This document shows positions 1 to 9,703 of a DNA stretch of 51,987 nt, one piece after another. The notes below the pieces were generated by a model, which had not been told where the DNA came from, ran no database searches, and saw only the letters and a program-made list of their open reading frames with translations. How positions within the stretch are numbered: the stretch's first letter is position 1; each line of letters begins with the position of its first letter. The DNA comes from OLB16 sp964422415 (GTDB lineage: Bacteria; Hinthialibacterota; Hinthialibacteria; OLB16). The stretch lies in contig CAYRBI010000022.1 of the NCBI GenBank assembly GCA_964422415.1, positions 1 to 51,987 of the forward strand, given 5' to 3'. Position numbers and translations under genes: made by a program.

Positions 1-3000
1 TCTCCCAATGGCGCGTCGACTGGCAGAACCTGCTGTGACACGATCTGGCTGGAACCCAGTTGTGGCGAAACCTTCTCTCTCGATGCCAGCACGGATTTCC
101 ATGCCTTTGATCCGGGTGACTTGACCGGGATACTCCAGGTGGATACCGGTGGAGATGTGATGGTTCTAGCCCGGGATGATTCCGGGTATTTCGTACCACC
201 GCATACAAGCGCAACATCCGGATCCTCTTATTACTACACTTACCAGGGTGCGGATGATGATCTCAACATCCACAGCTTCGCGGACGGAACTGAAGTCAGT
301 GTCTTGAGTCTTCAGACCTCGCCCCCATTATCAATCTGGTCGGGAACACTGAATGAGGGAGAAACACATACAGTAGCGGGATCTTTTTCCCCCCTCAACC
401 GGGTAGTGAGGGTGAGTACTACCAAGGGACAAACCTCGGTCTCAGTCCTGGGGGGTAGCGACGCGGACAACACGAATTACATGACTTATGCACTGGATCC
501 CAATGGACACATGCAGGGCACTGATTTCATCACCAAGAGCCATACGGGCGGATTTATTTATGTCACCGGCCTCGAGGAAGGAACCCATATCGAGGTTCGC
601 AATGCGGCCACGGAAGGCTTGATTGCGAACTATCTTGTCGATAAAGCGAGTGTGATGAATGTCAATCCAGGCCTGGGAACCTGGCGGATCCGCGCCGACA
701 AGGATGTGACTGTGTGTGTCGGCAAGGGGTATGGAGCGTCCTTCATCCCGCTCACGGAAAACGCTACTGGCTCAACCCCCTTCCCACCGGTCATCGTGGG
801 CGTGAACTGGACCCCGATGTACCCCCGCACCTCCGATAGCAACCTGATTGTCCGTTGGCTGACCGATGAGAACTGTACCTCCGAACTTTCCTACCGGATT
901 GGGTCTGGAATCTGGCAAGAAGCCACTACTCCTCTTGGTTACCGGAGCGAGCACCAGATCAGTATCAATCTCTCCTCAATCACCACCGAAACCAGTATCA
1001 GTTTCCATGTCCATGCTACGGATCAATCAGGAAGCACCACCACCGATGACAATGGTGGAGCGAATTATCAGGTTACAGTCCGTGAGGATGCTCCTGATTT
1101 ATCCGTCACCCTTAATAGTATGACTGATCATGGCACCTACTTCTCGCTCCAATTCTATGTGGTCAACAACGGTGCTGGATCGGCCAATAATGGAATGCTT
1201 CATTGCCGTCTGTATGGGATGCAACCCATGAGTGATGGTGTCGATTCGAGTTACACCAATGTCACCTCGGATCGTATCGATCCCTCCATTCCGATTCCGG
1301 ATATGGGGCCGGGAGATGTTCATTATCTGAATCTCAATGTGGTGCCATATCTGAGCCAGTCGGGTTCCATTGATTACCGGATGAACACCTGTACCACCGA
1401 TACCGAGGATGACTGGGGGCACAATATCCATCAATCCCATGCGGTGGCATACGATTGGGATAATGAGGATATAGAGTCTCCCCTTTTCTACACCAATTAC
1501 GTGGTTCTCGCCAACCTTTCAAGGTTCTACTCGATTAATGCCCCCAGTGGCGCCTCCGCTCAACAAATGCCGCGTTCAATGGCCCAATTCTCCAGTAACC
1601 GGGAGGCGACACTGGTGTATATGACTACGGGTGATCCTGAAACCATCCGCGATTTCATCCAAGGACGGTTCAATGGGAAAGTGGAGGATGGTTGGAGAGA
1701 TGGAGGGTACCTCCTGTTGGTGGGTTGTAGCATGGCTATTCCCGCCTTTGGCTGGCATCTCGACTGCACGTTTTATGATTCATTTGATCTATGGATGAGC
1801 GACAACACTTACGCCAATCTGGATGAAGATGGCCATTACACCCCGGAACTCTGTATTGGACGGATGACTGGAGACACCCCAGACACATTTGTATCCCTCT
1901 TTACCCGTGCACAAACCACTCACTCCTATGATAAGGCGTTGAGTATATCGGGGACTGGAGATGGCGAGGGCTGCTTCGCGGACAATGCCGAGGAGTGCAG
2001 TGTCCGTCTGGATGCCCGTTATACGGATTCTCCTTATTTCCGCCTTAATGACTACGCGGATACCGACCGTCTGGAAGTCTACCAGGACAACACCAACAAC
2101 ACCGATTTCCTCTACTACCGCGATCATGGCAGTGTCGATGGGATCGACTCCTTAGGAGTGAGTGATGTGGCGGGCTTGAATTTTGGTGGGAAATTTCCAA
2201 TCGTGTACTCCAACGCCTGCCTGACCGGCCAAGTTCAAACCAACGGCAATCTTGCTCATGAGTTCCTCTCTCGTTGCGCCTCGGTCTTCATCGGCGCAAC
2301 CCAGGTCTCGCCGCGTAGCGAGAATAATAGCCTGGGGAACAAGATCACCGCCCGTCACCGGGATGGTTACACCATTGGCGAAGCCTTCCGGAATGCCAAA
2401 CGCGATCTTGCTGGAGACATCCATTGGTACACCTTGTGTATCGATGACATGCAGATTAAGAAAGAGATCCTCATGTACAACCTCTATGGGGATCCCATGC
2501 GCGGTGGGACTCCCAAGTCTCATACAAAGGAAAAAGCGGTCTATGACACTCCCCAGAAAGAGTTTGCCATCGAGATCCCCATGTTTGAAACGGAAAAGGG
2601 ATTGGATGGCTACGACCATGTGACCATTCCCGATGAAGAGCATGGTGACCTTCTGTTAGTCTTGAATGAGCCGATCATGCCCATCTACCGTTGGAAGGCG
2701 CTCTATGCCCCAGGAGTACGTGTTAACAAGATTTCCATGGCCTTACGCGATGGGAAGTCCACCGTGAATGGTCTCAATCTTCCCTTGGCATGGGGGAATG
2801 AGACCGAAACACCTGGTCCTGGGGATGTTCCCTCACCAGGGGTCTTCCCTTCCGATGCCTTCCACTGGACCCGTATTGAGAGACCGAATGGAGCTCTTGA
2901 AGTGGTTTTGACTGTCCATCCTTTCCTCTACAACTACGATACCAAGGAGGCCACTTATTACCGCAACTATTCCTTCAACATGGACTCGGCCTCCTCCAAG

Positions 3001-5202
3001 GTCTCGATCCTGGGAATCACTCCCGCCTATGAGTCCATGTCCCTGCAAAAGGGGCAGGAATTCAATGTTGATGTCTACAATGGGGAGAGTACCTCCCAAA
3101 TTCTCGATCTGATGATTGAAATCACCGACATGGGATCCAATGATACGGTGGAAATCCTTAAGAAAAACGCGTTTGAAGTGGGTATCAACAAAACTGAGAG
3201 AGAGAATTTGGTATGGTTTCCGGCTTCCTTACCGCCCACTGGATATCTGGCAACCGCCACTCTGACGGATGCGGATTCGGGAGATGAACGGGATGTGGCC
3301 TATGCCCAGTTCCGCATGGGGACCTTGGCGGTCACGGTGCAGTCTTTTGAAATGGACTCGCACGCCCCGGGGTATGTCAAACGGAATGAAGATGTGGGGT
3401 TGTCGATGGAGGTCAAGAACACCGGCGACATCCCTAACAGCGTGACCTGTTGCCTCCAGATCAAACGGGTCAGCGACAACCAGATCATTCAGGAGTGGAC
3501 CTGCTACAAGGAGTCCTTGGCGGATGGGAATAGCATGCAGTGCTCGCAGGTGTGGAACACAGGCGACCTGGCCGCCGGTGAGTACCAGTTTGTTGGATGG
3601 TGTATTCACCGGGGTGGGACAACGGAGCCTAAGGTGATTTCTTTCGAGCGGGTGAAACCGATGCGGATGGGATGGTCATTGCCACAAGATGTCTACATGC
3701 GTGGCGACAAGATCATGGGCACCTGCAACCTTTACCGGGAAGATGGTTCAGTGATTGGTCTGGGAGACAATGCCGGAGTGGCGATCATGCGCCCAAGCCT
3801 GACCTTCTTCTATCCCACACTCGATACTCACTGGTTCTCCCCCCATTACTCGACCTCTTTTGTGATGAATTCCGCGGAGGCCCGTGGTGTCTATGGCATT
3901 GTCTCCACCGCCTCCAAAACCGGCTACCAAAATGCCCTGGGGGGACGTTGGTTCGTGGTGGATGATGAAGGCTTCAATATGTTGGCCACTCCCGCTGTGG
4001 CCATCGCCGATGGCATTTCCACCATCGCCGTTTCCAGCGATGTGGTTCAGGAGAATGGGGTTACAATTCCCGAAGGAACTTTCATGACCCTTCTCAACTG
4101 GACAGGTGTCATCACCACACCCGATGCGGATGCCGGAACGGATGGGCTTCAGATTGCCTCCAGCGGGGGACGGTTCAATTTCACATGGCGTTCCTCCCCC
4201 AACACTTCGTTGGATGCCTTTGTTTTCGGAACTCTGGGAGCCACTCATCCCAAGAGTGGTGTTTCCGCCAGGTTCAAGGGGGTCGATTTTAACGAGAATA
4301 AGTGGGTGGATGTCCATGACATTGTCTTTGTCCAAGCCTCGGATGGGGCAGACCGGGGAACCCCGGAGTATGATTTCCGTAAGGATCTGGATGAGAATGG
4401 GATCATTAACGCCTCTGACAAGCAAGCGGTCCTGGATCGTTGGGGGATGATACCGGCTGGGGATATCGTCTCGGATACGATCTCCCAATCGGTGGGATCG
4501 ACCGGAATCATCCTACGTCTCAATCCCGCCTATGCGGTCCTTCAGCCTGGGCAGAACCTCAGTGTTGAACTGATCGGCGAGGGGTTGGACAACCTGGGTG
4601 GTTTTGAGTTTGTCGCCGCGATGATGGGAGGAGCCTGCTCACAGACCACCCCGCCAGCAGTTACCCCATTCCTGGGATCAACCGGCAATGCTATGAACCT
4701 CTTGGGACCTACCGGTTACCAGTCCGGCTATCGTACCGGCGCCTTCGCCACAGGGCAAAATGTGGGCCCGGGTGGTATGGGAGTGCTCGGAACCATTACG
4801 ATTCATGCCAACTCCTCCGGGCAGTCAAACCTTATCCTTTCCTCGGTGGTATTCTCGGGTATGAATGGTAAGGGAATACCCATCAAGCAGGCTCAGCCTG
4901 GTCTTTATATTGTTGGAGATGAGGCTCCTACCCCAACTCCAACCCGCACCATGACCAAGACCCCTGTATCCACCCCGACTCCTACAAGAACACCCACACA
5001 GGTTTACACCCCCACCGCTACTCCCACACTATCGGTGGGCGATACTAATGGCGATGGCGAAGTCAACATGAACGATGTGTTCTTCTTCACCCGGGCCTGG
5101 AAGTCGGTTTCCTCCGAAGCCGAGGGGAACTGCAACCCGGTGGAGGATGATGTGGTGGATACGCGCGACCTGTTGATGCTGCTTGCGGAGTGGGGGAAGT
5201 AG
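1..5202 (+). CDS. Secreted C25 (gingipain-like) cysteine peptidase with dockerin- and cohesin-like modules, 5' end outside window
   Basis: The frame is open from base 1, so the N-terminus, and presumably the signal peptide, lies upstream; 1733 residues are visible. The middle matches peptidase family C25. The catalytic pair is His709 (in DHGS, bases 2125-2127) and Cys740 (in SNACLTG, bases 2218-2220), followed by the LYGDP motif usual after the caspase-like fold. Beta-sandwich domains flank it. The tail is modular: two EF-hand-type loops at residues 1429-1483 (DFNENKWVDVHD and DLDENGIINASD), a cohesin-like beta domain at about 1495-1638, a Pro/Thr linker at 1641-1678, and a final dockerin-like module at 1679-1733 whose second loop is degenerate. 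Family knowledge predicts an exported or surface protease. The cohesin call rests on pattern resemblance only; the peptidase call is firm. Confidence 0.85.
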   Translation, partial: SPNGASTGRTCCDTIWLEPSCGETFSLDASTDFHAFDPGDLTGILQVDTGGDVMVLARDDSGYFVPPHTSATSGSSYYYTYQGADDDLNIHSFADGTEVSVLSLQTSPPLSIWSGTLNEGETHTVAGSFSPLNRVVRVSTTKGQTSVSVLGGSDADNTNYMTYALDPNGHMQGTDFITKSHTGGFIYVTGLEEGTHIEVRNAATEGLIANYLVDKASVMNVNPGLGTWRIRADKDVTVCVGKGYGASFIPLTENATGSTPFPPVIVGVNWTPMYPRTSDSNLIVRWLTDENCTSELSYRIGSGIWQEATTPLGYRSEHQISINLSSITTETSISFHVHATDQSGSTTTDDNGGANYQVTVREDAPDLSVTLNSMTDHGTYFSLQFYVVNNGAGSANNGMLHCRLYGMQPMSDGVDSSYTNVTSDRIDPSIPIPDMGPGDVHYLNLNVVPYLSQSGSIDYRMNTCTTDTEDDWGHNIHQSHAVAYDWDNEDIESPLFYTNYVVLANLSRFYSINAPSGASAQQMPRSMAQFSSNREATLVYMTTGDPETIRDFIQGRFNGKVEDGWRDGGYLLLVGCSMAIPAFGWHLDCTFYDSFDLWMSDNTYANLDEDGHYTPELCIGRMTGDTPDTFVSLFTRAQTTHSYDKALSISGTGDGEGCFADNAEECSVRLDARYTDSPYFRLNDYADTDRLEVYQDNTNNTDFLYYRDHGSVDGIDSLGVSDVAGLNFGGKFPIVYSNACLTGQVQTNGNLAHEFLSRCASVFIGATQVSPRSENNSLGNKITARHRDGYTIGEAFRNAKRDLAGDIHWYTLCIDDMQIKKEILMYNLYGDPMRGGTPKSHTKEKAVYDTPQKEFAIEIPMFETEKGLDGYDHVTIPDEEHGDLLLVLNEPIMPIYRWKALYAPGVRVNKISMALRDGKSTVNGLNLPLAWGNETETPGPGDVPSPGVFPSDAFHWTRIERPNGALEVVLTVHPFLYNYDTKEATYYRNYSFNMDSASSKVSILGITPAYESMSLQKGQEFNVDVYNGESTSQILDLMIEITDMGSNDTVEILKKNAFEVGINKTERENLVWFPASLPPTGYLATATLTDADSGDERDVAYAQFRMGTLAVTVQSFEMDSHAPGYVKRNEDVGLSMEVKNTGDIPNSVTCCLQIKRVSDNQIIQEWTCYKESLADGNSMQCSQVWNTGDLAAGEYQFVGWCIHRGGTTEPKVISFERVKPMRMGWSLPQDVYMRGDKIMGTCNLYREDGSVIGLGDNAGVAIMRPSLTFFYPTLDTHWFSPHYSTSFVMNSAEARGVYGIVSTASKTGYQNALGGRWFVVDDEGFNMLATPAVAIADGISTIAVSSDVVQENGVTIPEGTFMTLLNWTGVITTPDADAGTDGLQIASSGGRFNFTWRSSPNTSLDAFVFGTLGATHPKSGVSARFKGVDFNENKWVDVHDIVFVQASDGADRGTPEYDFRKDLDENGIINASDKQAVLDRWGMIPAGDIVSDTISQSVGSTGIILRLNPAYAVLQPGQNLSVELIGEGLDNLGGFEFVAAMMGGACSQTTPPAVTPFLGSTGNAMNLLGPTGYQSGYRTGAFATGQNVGPGGMGVLGTITIHANSSGQSNLILSSVVFSGMNGKGIPIKQAQPGLYIVGDEAPTPTPTRTMTKTPVSTPTPTRTPTQVYTPTATPTLSVGDTNGDGEVNMNDVFFFTRAWKSVSSEAEGNCNPVEDDVVDTRDLLMLLAEWGK

Positions 5203-5226
5203 TAAGGCGAGGTCTCCATTCCGTAG

Positions 5227-5244
5227 TTCCCGCGCGAGCGGGAA
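5227..5244. repeat. Short dispersed hairpin repeat (GCGGGAATCCA type), copy 1
   Basis: TTCCCGC and GCGGGAA form a perfect 7-bp stem around a GCGA tetraloop, followed by TCCA. A second copy with the same 3' flank lies at 23311-23328. Hairpins of this GTCATTCCCGC...GCGGGAATCC type are scattered in many bacterial genomes as REP-like elements. A second imperfect inverted repeat at 5260-5284 (GGCCCTGGAG / CTCCGGGGCC) may help end transcription of the upstream peptidase gene. Confidence 0.6.
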
Positions 5245-5459
5245 TCCAATGATGAGCTGGCCCTGGAGGTCCACTCCGGGGCCAGCCGGACTTTTCACGG
5301 GTGGGGTATCGAGTTGGCCACCACGGGCCCAACTCATCTCATCTTTCCTTCTGAAGTACTCTCCTCATCCCTCCTATTCTCATTTTTTCACTTGCTCCTG
5401 GCCTATAAGAAAGGTATTGTCTCCGATGTGTGGTTGGAAACCTAAAGGTAGGAGCTACG

Positions 5460-8189
5460 ATGCTTTCATATCGATTTTTCACAACCTTTATAATCCGTTA
5501 TTGTCTGATTTTTTTAGTATGTATTCTAACATTTCAACAACCTGCACAACCTAACAATATCATTTCCCGTGGTAATCGTATTTATTATTTTCACCCAGCC
5601 TATGGATTGTTTGTGCTCAATCAGTCTCTTCTGGTGGAACGCCTGGTGTCACTTTCCTATGGTTCTCCCAATGAGGTGGATGCGGATGGAAAATCTGGAA
5701 ATGCATTTGTCGCTTGTGATGGTGGGGTGACCTTCATACCAGACAGTTCAATCAATCCTACTTGGTATCCCGATAATATAAGCATGGGGAGCTGGATGGG
5801 ATCTCCCATGCAGATTGAGCAGGGATATGATCAGGTTGTCGCCAGTCAGAGTGGCGGTTATGTCTATTTCAGCCATTCCTATGATTCATCCGGAGCCACC
5901 GGAATGAACGGTTATGTAGTCCGGATGCCGGCAACAGGCGGGCCTCTTGAGAATCTCACTCCGGATGGGGAGCCCTATTCCATCCGCGCGTATGAAGGAT
6001 TGCTTGCGGATGATGAGATTGACCGTGTCATCGCCATTCAATACGGTGGCATATTCACGATGTTCAATGCCACCACCGGAGAACTTCTGGAATCCAGTTC
6101 TAGTGGTATGACTCCTTTACTCGGCGATTTAGTGAACTGTTATATGGAAAAGGAGGCCGATGGCGACCGGTTCGCTGGAGGGGCCTTTTTGTTTCCAGCC
6201 CGTCCCAATCTACCGATTGAATGTAGTGTTCTGGATCTGATCATTTACACGGATAAAGCTCTGCTTGGGACAGCTGGTTTTACATCTTCTTTCACCAACA
6301 GCCGTCCCTTGTATTCCTATCATGGACGCCATTGGCATGGAGTCTTTGATTGTGATGAATTGGAAAATAAAACCGGTGTGGTGACCTATAAAGAATATGA
6401 GGGAACACAGGAATTCTTCGAAACAGGAAGCAAAGGGTATGGTCTCCCCCATGGACTGACCCCCTCGGGTAATGAAATGTTTGTCAGCTGTAACCTTGGC
6501 GCCTTGATTATTAATGCCCCCGATGGAGGAGTCCCCTCATTGAAAACGGAACTAGCGACTCAAGGACAGGGGGAGTTTGTTGAAATGACCACGGGGCATG
6601 GCGTGGCTGGGATCGAGTCTCCTGGATTTGCTCTCAATGGGAATGCTCCGGTCTATTTGATCGAGGCGATTAATGGTTCCTTGAATAAGGTCGATCTGTC
6701 CGCCTATGCCATGCACTTGAACAGTTGTAATCCACCTTTGGCGGGTTATGAGGGAAATACGGTGGTGACCTTGAGCGGGGTCAATTTCACACCCGATTGT
6801 AAAGCCTATATCGACATTGATTATGTGGCACGGGATAGGGAGGATGGTGTAGCTAATGAATCCTCGCTTTATCTGGCCATGAAGGATGTGCAATATGGTG
6901 GACCGGGAACTTTGTTCGCTAAAGCCATACCGGCCGGCCTGGGACCCTTCGATATTGCCGTAACCAACAACAATGGACGGCAATGGACCAACCTGAGAAA
7001 TGCGGTCATGCTGACTCGTCCTGATCTGAACATCAAATCCGGGGACTTCTTCATTCTTGACCGGGATGCCGATCCCTTTGATTTGATTCCAGCCGTGGAT
7101 GATGAAGGGGATGATCTGGAGCAACCCGGCGCAATCTTTCACTTCAGCCCCACCACAAAACAGACCTCCATCGTCACATTGGGGAAGAACTTCAGAGATG
7201 TGATGGATATGGCTTTCCACCCGGTTGACAAGGGAGCCTACCTGGCGATCGATGGATACACTTCGTCGGGTATCCATCAACTTGAGGGAGGTGATGCCGG
7301 CATCTTTACCCTCGATCCGGTTAAAGGTTACTTCAACATTCCTGACAATCTTCTTTCGGCCAGCCCCGAGTATGATATCGCGCAACAGGTCTTGTTCATG
7401 CCGGATGGGCGGCTGTTTTATCTGGATTCGGGTTATATTCCAGACAAACAAGCCAAGGACACCAAGTATGCGCATGGGGCGGTTTTTGAGGTCCAGCCCA
7501 ATGGCGCCTCGATTCTGTTTGCGACCTCGCCCTATTGGGAGCAACCCTCCACCATCGATCTTGGCCCGGATGGCATGGTCTACATTGCCGAGGAGGGAGA
7601 TTTCCTGCTGGGTGATGCCAAAAGAAAACTGGCGGGTGGAATCCACCGGATGAATCCCAACACCGGTTATACCGAATTGCTCTTCCGTAACAAGTACCTG
7701 GGATATCCCCTGGATGGCGCCTTTGCACCGGATGGCGATTTGTATTTGGTGGTGCTATTCGGAAGCTTTTCCAAGGATGTGTCCTATGACCTTCACCGGG
7801 ATGGCTGGATTGATGGCAAGGATGTGAATGATTGGCTAGCCAACCGGAACGATCTGAATTCGGATGGCCTCTTCAATGGATTGGACCTGTGTGATTTGAG
7901 CAAGGAGTGGCAGGGACAGGGTGGTATGGGCATGGGGATTGTGAAGGTGGACCTAGATGCGCCGTCGAGTGAGGCGGTGTCAATGGTCTACACATCAGCA
8001 GTGGTTGTTCCCATCTCTTTGGTGTTTGATAAGGATGGGCAGTTGTTATTCCTTGGGGGCAATTACTGGTGGTTGGGATCTGCGCCCATGGGAATTTACC
8101 GCCTCAATCTGGATAAATCTGATGAGGCTGAGTTGCTTTACCCAATCAATAATCTTGTAACTCCTCGTAGACTGGTGCAGATGCCGTGA
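5460..8189 (+). CDS. Secreted propeller-like protein with IPT/TIG-like and dockerin-like domains
   Basis: The ATG at 5460 follows GGTAGGAG at good spacing and opens with a clear Sec signal peptide (basic start, then a hydrophobic run to about residue 25). An in-frame upstream GTG at 5430 is less likely. The 909-residue product has repeated beta-strand blocks with Asp/Gly turns such as LGPDGMVYIAEEG and FAPDGDLYLVV, as in NHL/six-bladed propellers. An IPT/TIG-like immunoglobulin fold lies at about 421-515, and a dockerin-like pair of Ca loops at about 776-817 (DLNSDGLFNGLD is the clearer one). No catalytic motif was recognised. It follows the C25 peptidase on the same strand, so both may belong to the same extracellular set. 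Function unknown; a binding or scaffold role is inference. Confidence 0.75.
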   Translation: MLSYRFFTTFIIRYCLIFLVCILTFQQPAQPNNIISRGNRIYYFHPAYGLFVLNQSLLVERLVSLSYGSPNEVDADGKSGNAFVACDGGVTFIPDSSINPTWYPDNISMGSWMGSPMQIEQGYDQVVASQSGGYVYFSHSYDSSGATGMNGYVVRMPATGGPLENLTPDGEPYSIRAYEGLLADDEIDRVIAIQYGGIFTMFNATTGELLESSSSGMTPLLGDLVNCYMEKEADGDRFAGGAFLFPARPNLPIECSVLDLIIYTDKALLGTAGFTSSFTNSRPLYSYHGRHWHGVFDCDELENKTGVVTYKEYEGTQEFFETGSKGYGLPHGLTPSGNEMFVSCNLGALIINAPDGGVPSLKTELATQGQGEFVEMTTGHGVAGIESPGFALNGNAPVYLIEAINGSLNKVDLSAYAMHLNSCNPPLAGYEGNTVVTLSGVNFTPDCKAYIDIDYVARDREDGVANESSLYLAMKDVQYGGPGTLFAKAIPAGLGPFDIAVTNNNGRQWTNLRNAVMLTRPDLNIKSGDFFILDRDADPFDLIPAVDDEGDDLEQPGAIFHFSPTTKQTSIVTLGKNFRDVMDMAFHPVDKGAYLAIDGYTSSGIHQLEGGDAGIFTLDPVKGYFNIPDNLLSASPEYDIAQQVLFMPDGRLFYLDSGYIPDKQAKDTKYAHGAVFEVQPNGASILFATSPYWEQPSTIDLGPDGMVYIAEEGDFLLGDAKRKLAGGIHRMNPNTGYTELLFRNKYLGYPLDGAFAPDGDLYLVVLFGSFSKDVSYDLHRDGWIDGKDVNDWLANRNDLNSDGLFNGLDLCDLSKEWQGQGGMGMGIVKVDLDAPSSEAVSMVYTSAVVVPISLVFDKDGQLLFLGGNYWWLGSAPMGIYRLNLDKSDEAELLYPINNLVTPRRLVQMP

Positions 8190-8242
8190 GACGATAGTCT
8201 CTGTTTGAGCGTTGGAAAAATACTATTGTCAAGGGAAATATT

Positions 8243-8923
8243 GTGGATGATTTTCTGAGTGAGAAGATCATTGGTTTTGATATTAGGATCGATAATGAAG
8301 GAACGAGTGATGAGTGGTTTCAGCGTGTAACTACTTCACAAATGTTACGAAGCGGAGTGATTACGCCACTGTCGATTGATCGGAATATTTGGCCATCCAT
8401 TTTTGACCGGGTGAGTTTTGTTGAATACGAGGAGTCATGTGAAGATCGATTTATAGATTTTCCAGAGGGGTTTTGGACTGGAACTTTTAGTGATTTGTGG
8501 AGAAATTTACAGGATCTTTTGAACTACCTTGAACAACGACGTTCACGATTTACTAGTCAAATCTTTATTGTCGGTATTTCGAGTATTAATAGTGAAGCCT
8601 CAAGGAACTATCCTGATAACATGTTTCCAGACATTACTATAACCACTAATCCTCCTGTTCCACAATCTGATTGGAAATTCCTAGGGTATGATGTAATTGG
8701 GTGTGGTTTCTTTAGTGGCCTGATGGGGTGGTCGCATGGTGGAGAACTAGATCGAAAAGATCTAGAAGGGAAATTTGGTCCACTTCTCAATGAATATCAT
8801 TTATTTAAGAACCCGTCTGATGCGATTATATATACTGAGACAGCAAATAATCGTATTCCAGAGCATAGTCCCTTTTATCCTTGCGGATTATACGAAATCA
8901 CTCGACTAAATAATAACCCATAA
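8243..8923 (+). CDS. Hypothetical protein, AT-rich gene
   Basis: A 226-residue product, not recognised. The start used is GTG at 8243, eight bases or fewer after AAGGGAA (8231-8237); the frame is open for some distance upstream without a better start. There is no signal peptide or membrane segment. The protein has several aromatic and acidic residues and a Gly-rich stretch with CGFFSGLMGWSHGG near residue 155. Codon use is visibly richer in A and T than in the flanking genes, as in the next gene, which suggests later arrival or weak expression. It could be a degraded or lineage-specific gene. Coding status is supported by frame length and SD, not by homology. Confidence 0.5.
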   Translation: MDDFLSEKIIGFDIRIDNEGTSDEWFQRVTTSQMLRSGVITPLSIDRNIWPSIFDRVSFVEYEESCEDRFIDFPEGFWTGTFSDLWRNLQDLLNYLEQRRSRFTSQIFIVGISSINSEASRNYPDNMFPDITITTNPPVPQSDWKFLGYDVIGCGFFSGLMGWSHGGELDRKDLEGKFGPLLNEYHLFKNPSDAIIYTETANNRIPEHSPFYPCGLYEITRLNNNP

Positions 8924-8977
8924 TACGTGAAGGAGATGAATTGGGTGTAATGTAAAGTGTTGGGAGGAGTAAACTAA

Positions 8978-9547
8978 TTGAAGAGATCCCTACTCATGGT
9001 AAATTGGATGAAAACTTTAAAATGGATTACTCGATGCCTTGAGTGTCTTATTCCGTTATTAATCATCCTCGGTATTGTGGGCATGGTGGATTCGAAGTCA
9101 TCCGCTCTTCCGGCTGCTCTCGGCGAAAGATTGAGGGAGATTTCTCATGCGATTCCAGTTTATTATATAACTTACGGACAATTACCAGAGACACTCGAGG
9201 ACCTGAAAGAGATCGATTACAACATGGCGGGTGCAGAGGATCCATATTCACCGGACAGCTCTTTGTTTGGTTATGAGGTAATTCGTGATAGTACTTCGGA
9301 ACACTGCATGATTTATACAGCACGGCTTTCCGCACCCGCTATTGTGTTTGCTGGGACAACCACCACCCCTGAGTGTACCTATGTCTACACCCCCGAATTC
9401 GAGAGCCTACGCCCTGTATTACATTTGGAGAGTAGGAATAAGCGTCTTAGGCTGGGGGCTTCACCGCCCGAGTATGTGCTCTTTATCCTGCAGAATCTCT
9501 TCAGACCGTCCAATCTGGCCAGCCTGTTCAAGGACTCAGAATCGTGA
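8978..9547 (+). CDS. Single-pass membrane protein, pseudopilin-like soluble part
   Basis: A 189-residue product. TTG at 8978 lies eight bases after a strong GGGAGGAG (8962-8969); ATG at 8996 in the same frame is the alternative but has no SD. One membrane segment sits at about residues 20-42 (IPLLIILGIVGMV), after a short basic N-terminus, so the rest is probably periplasmic. The following stretch (YYITYGQLPETLEDL, then DPYSPDSSLFGYEV) resembles the small C-terminal part of GspG-like pseudopilins, but there is no prepilin cleavage motif. I name no function. A bidirectional-looking hairpin follows. Confidence 0.5.
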   Translation: MKRSLLMVNWMKTLKWITRCLECLIPLLIILGIVGMVDSKSSALPAALGERLREISHAIPVYYITYGQLPETLEDLKEIDYNMAGAEDPYSPDSSLFGYEVIRDSTSEHCMIYTARLSAPAIVFAGTTTTPECTYVYTPEFESLRPVLHLESRNKRLRLGASPPEYVLFILQNLFRPSNLASLFKDSES

Positions 9548-9573
9548 TGATATCTAGGAACTATTAGAAATAA

Positions 9574-9604
9574 TCTAGCCCCAGGGATATCCTCTGGGGC
9601 TAGA
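9574..9604. terminator. Perfect 11-bp hairpin between convergent genes
   Basis: TCTAGCCCCAG (9574-9584) pairs perfectly with CTGGGGCTAGA (9594-9604) around a 9-base loop. It lies between the end of the plus-strand membrane protein (9547) and the end of the minus-strand symporter (9704). Read on the minus strand it is followed by TTATTTCT, so it better fits termination of the symporter transcript, though it could serve both. Confidence 0.6.
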
Positions 9605-9703
9605 ACAGCCTAAGGCATGTTGGGATATCTATTCCGATATTATGTTCACTTCAGAAACCAAATGTGGTGCTCTGAAAACCGTGTATTTACTGTTCCCCTT
9701 TAT

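Noticed and set aside
3748..4488. Long minus-strand open frame of 246 codons inside the peptidase gene
   Set aside because: It mirrors the plus-strand peptidase and has no SD or recognisable domain; the plus frame has clear motifs.
6552..7646. Minus-strand open frame of 364 codons inside the propeller protein gene
   Set aside because: Antisense shadow: its codons follow the plus frame and the product looks like no known protein.
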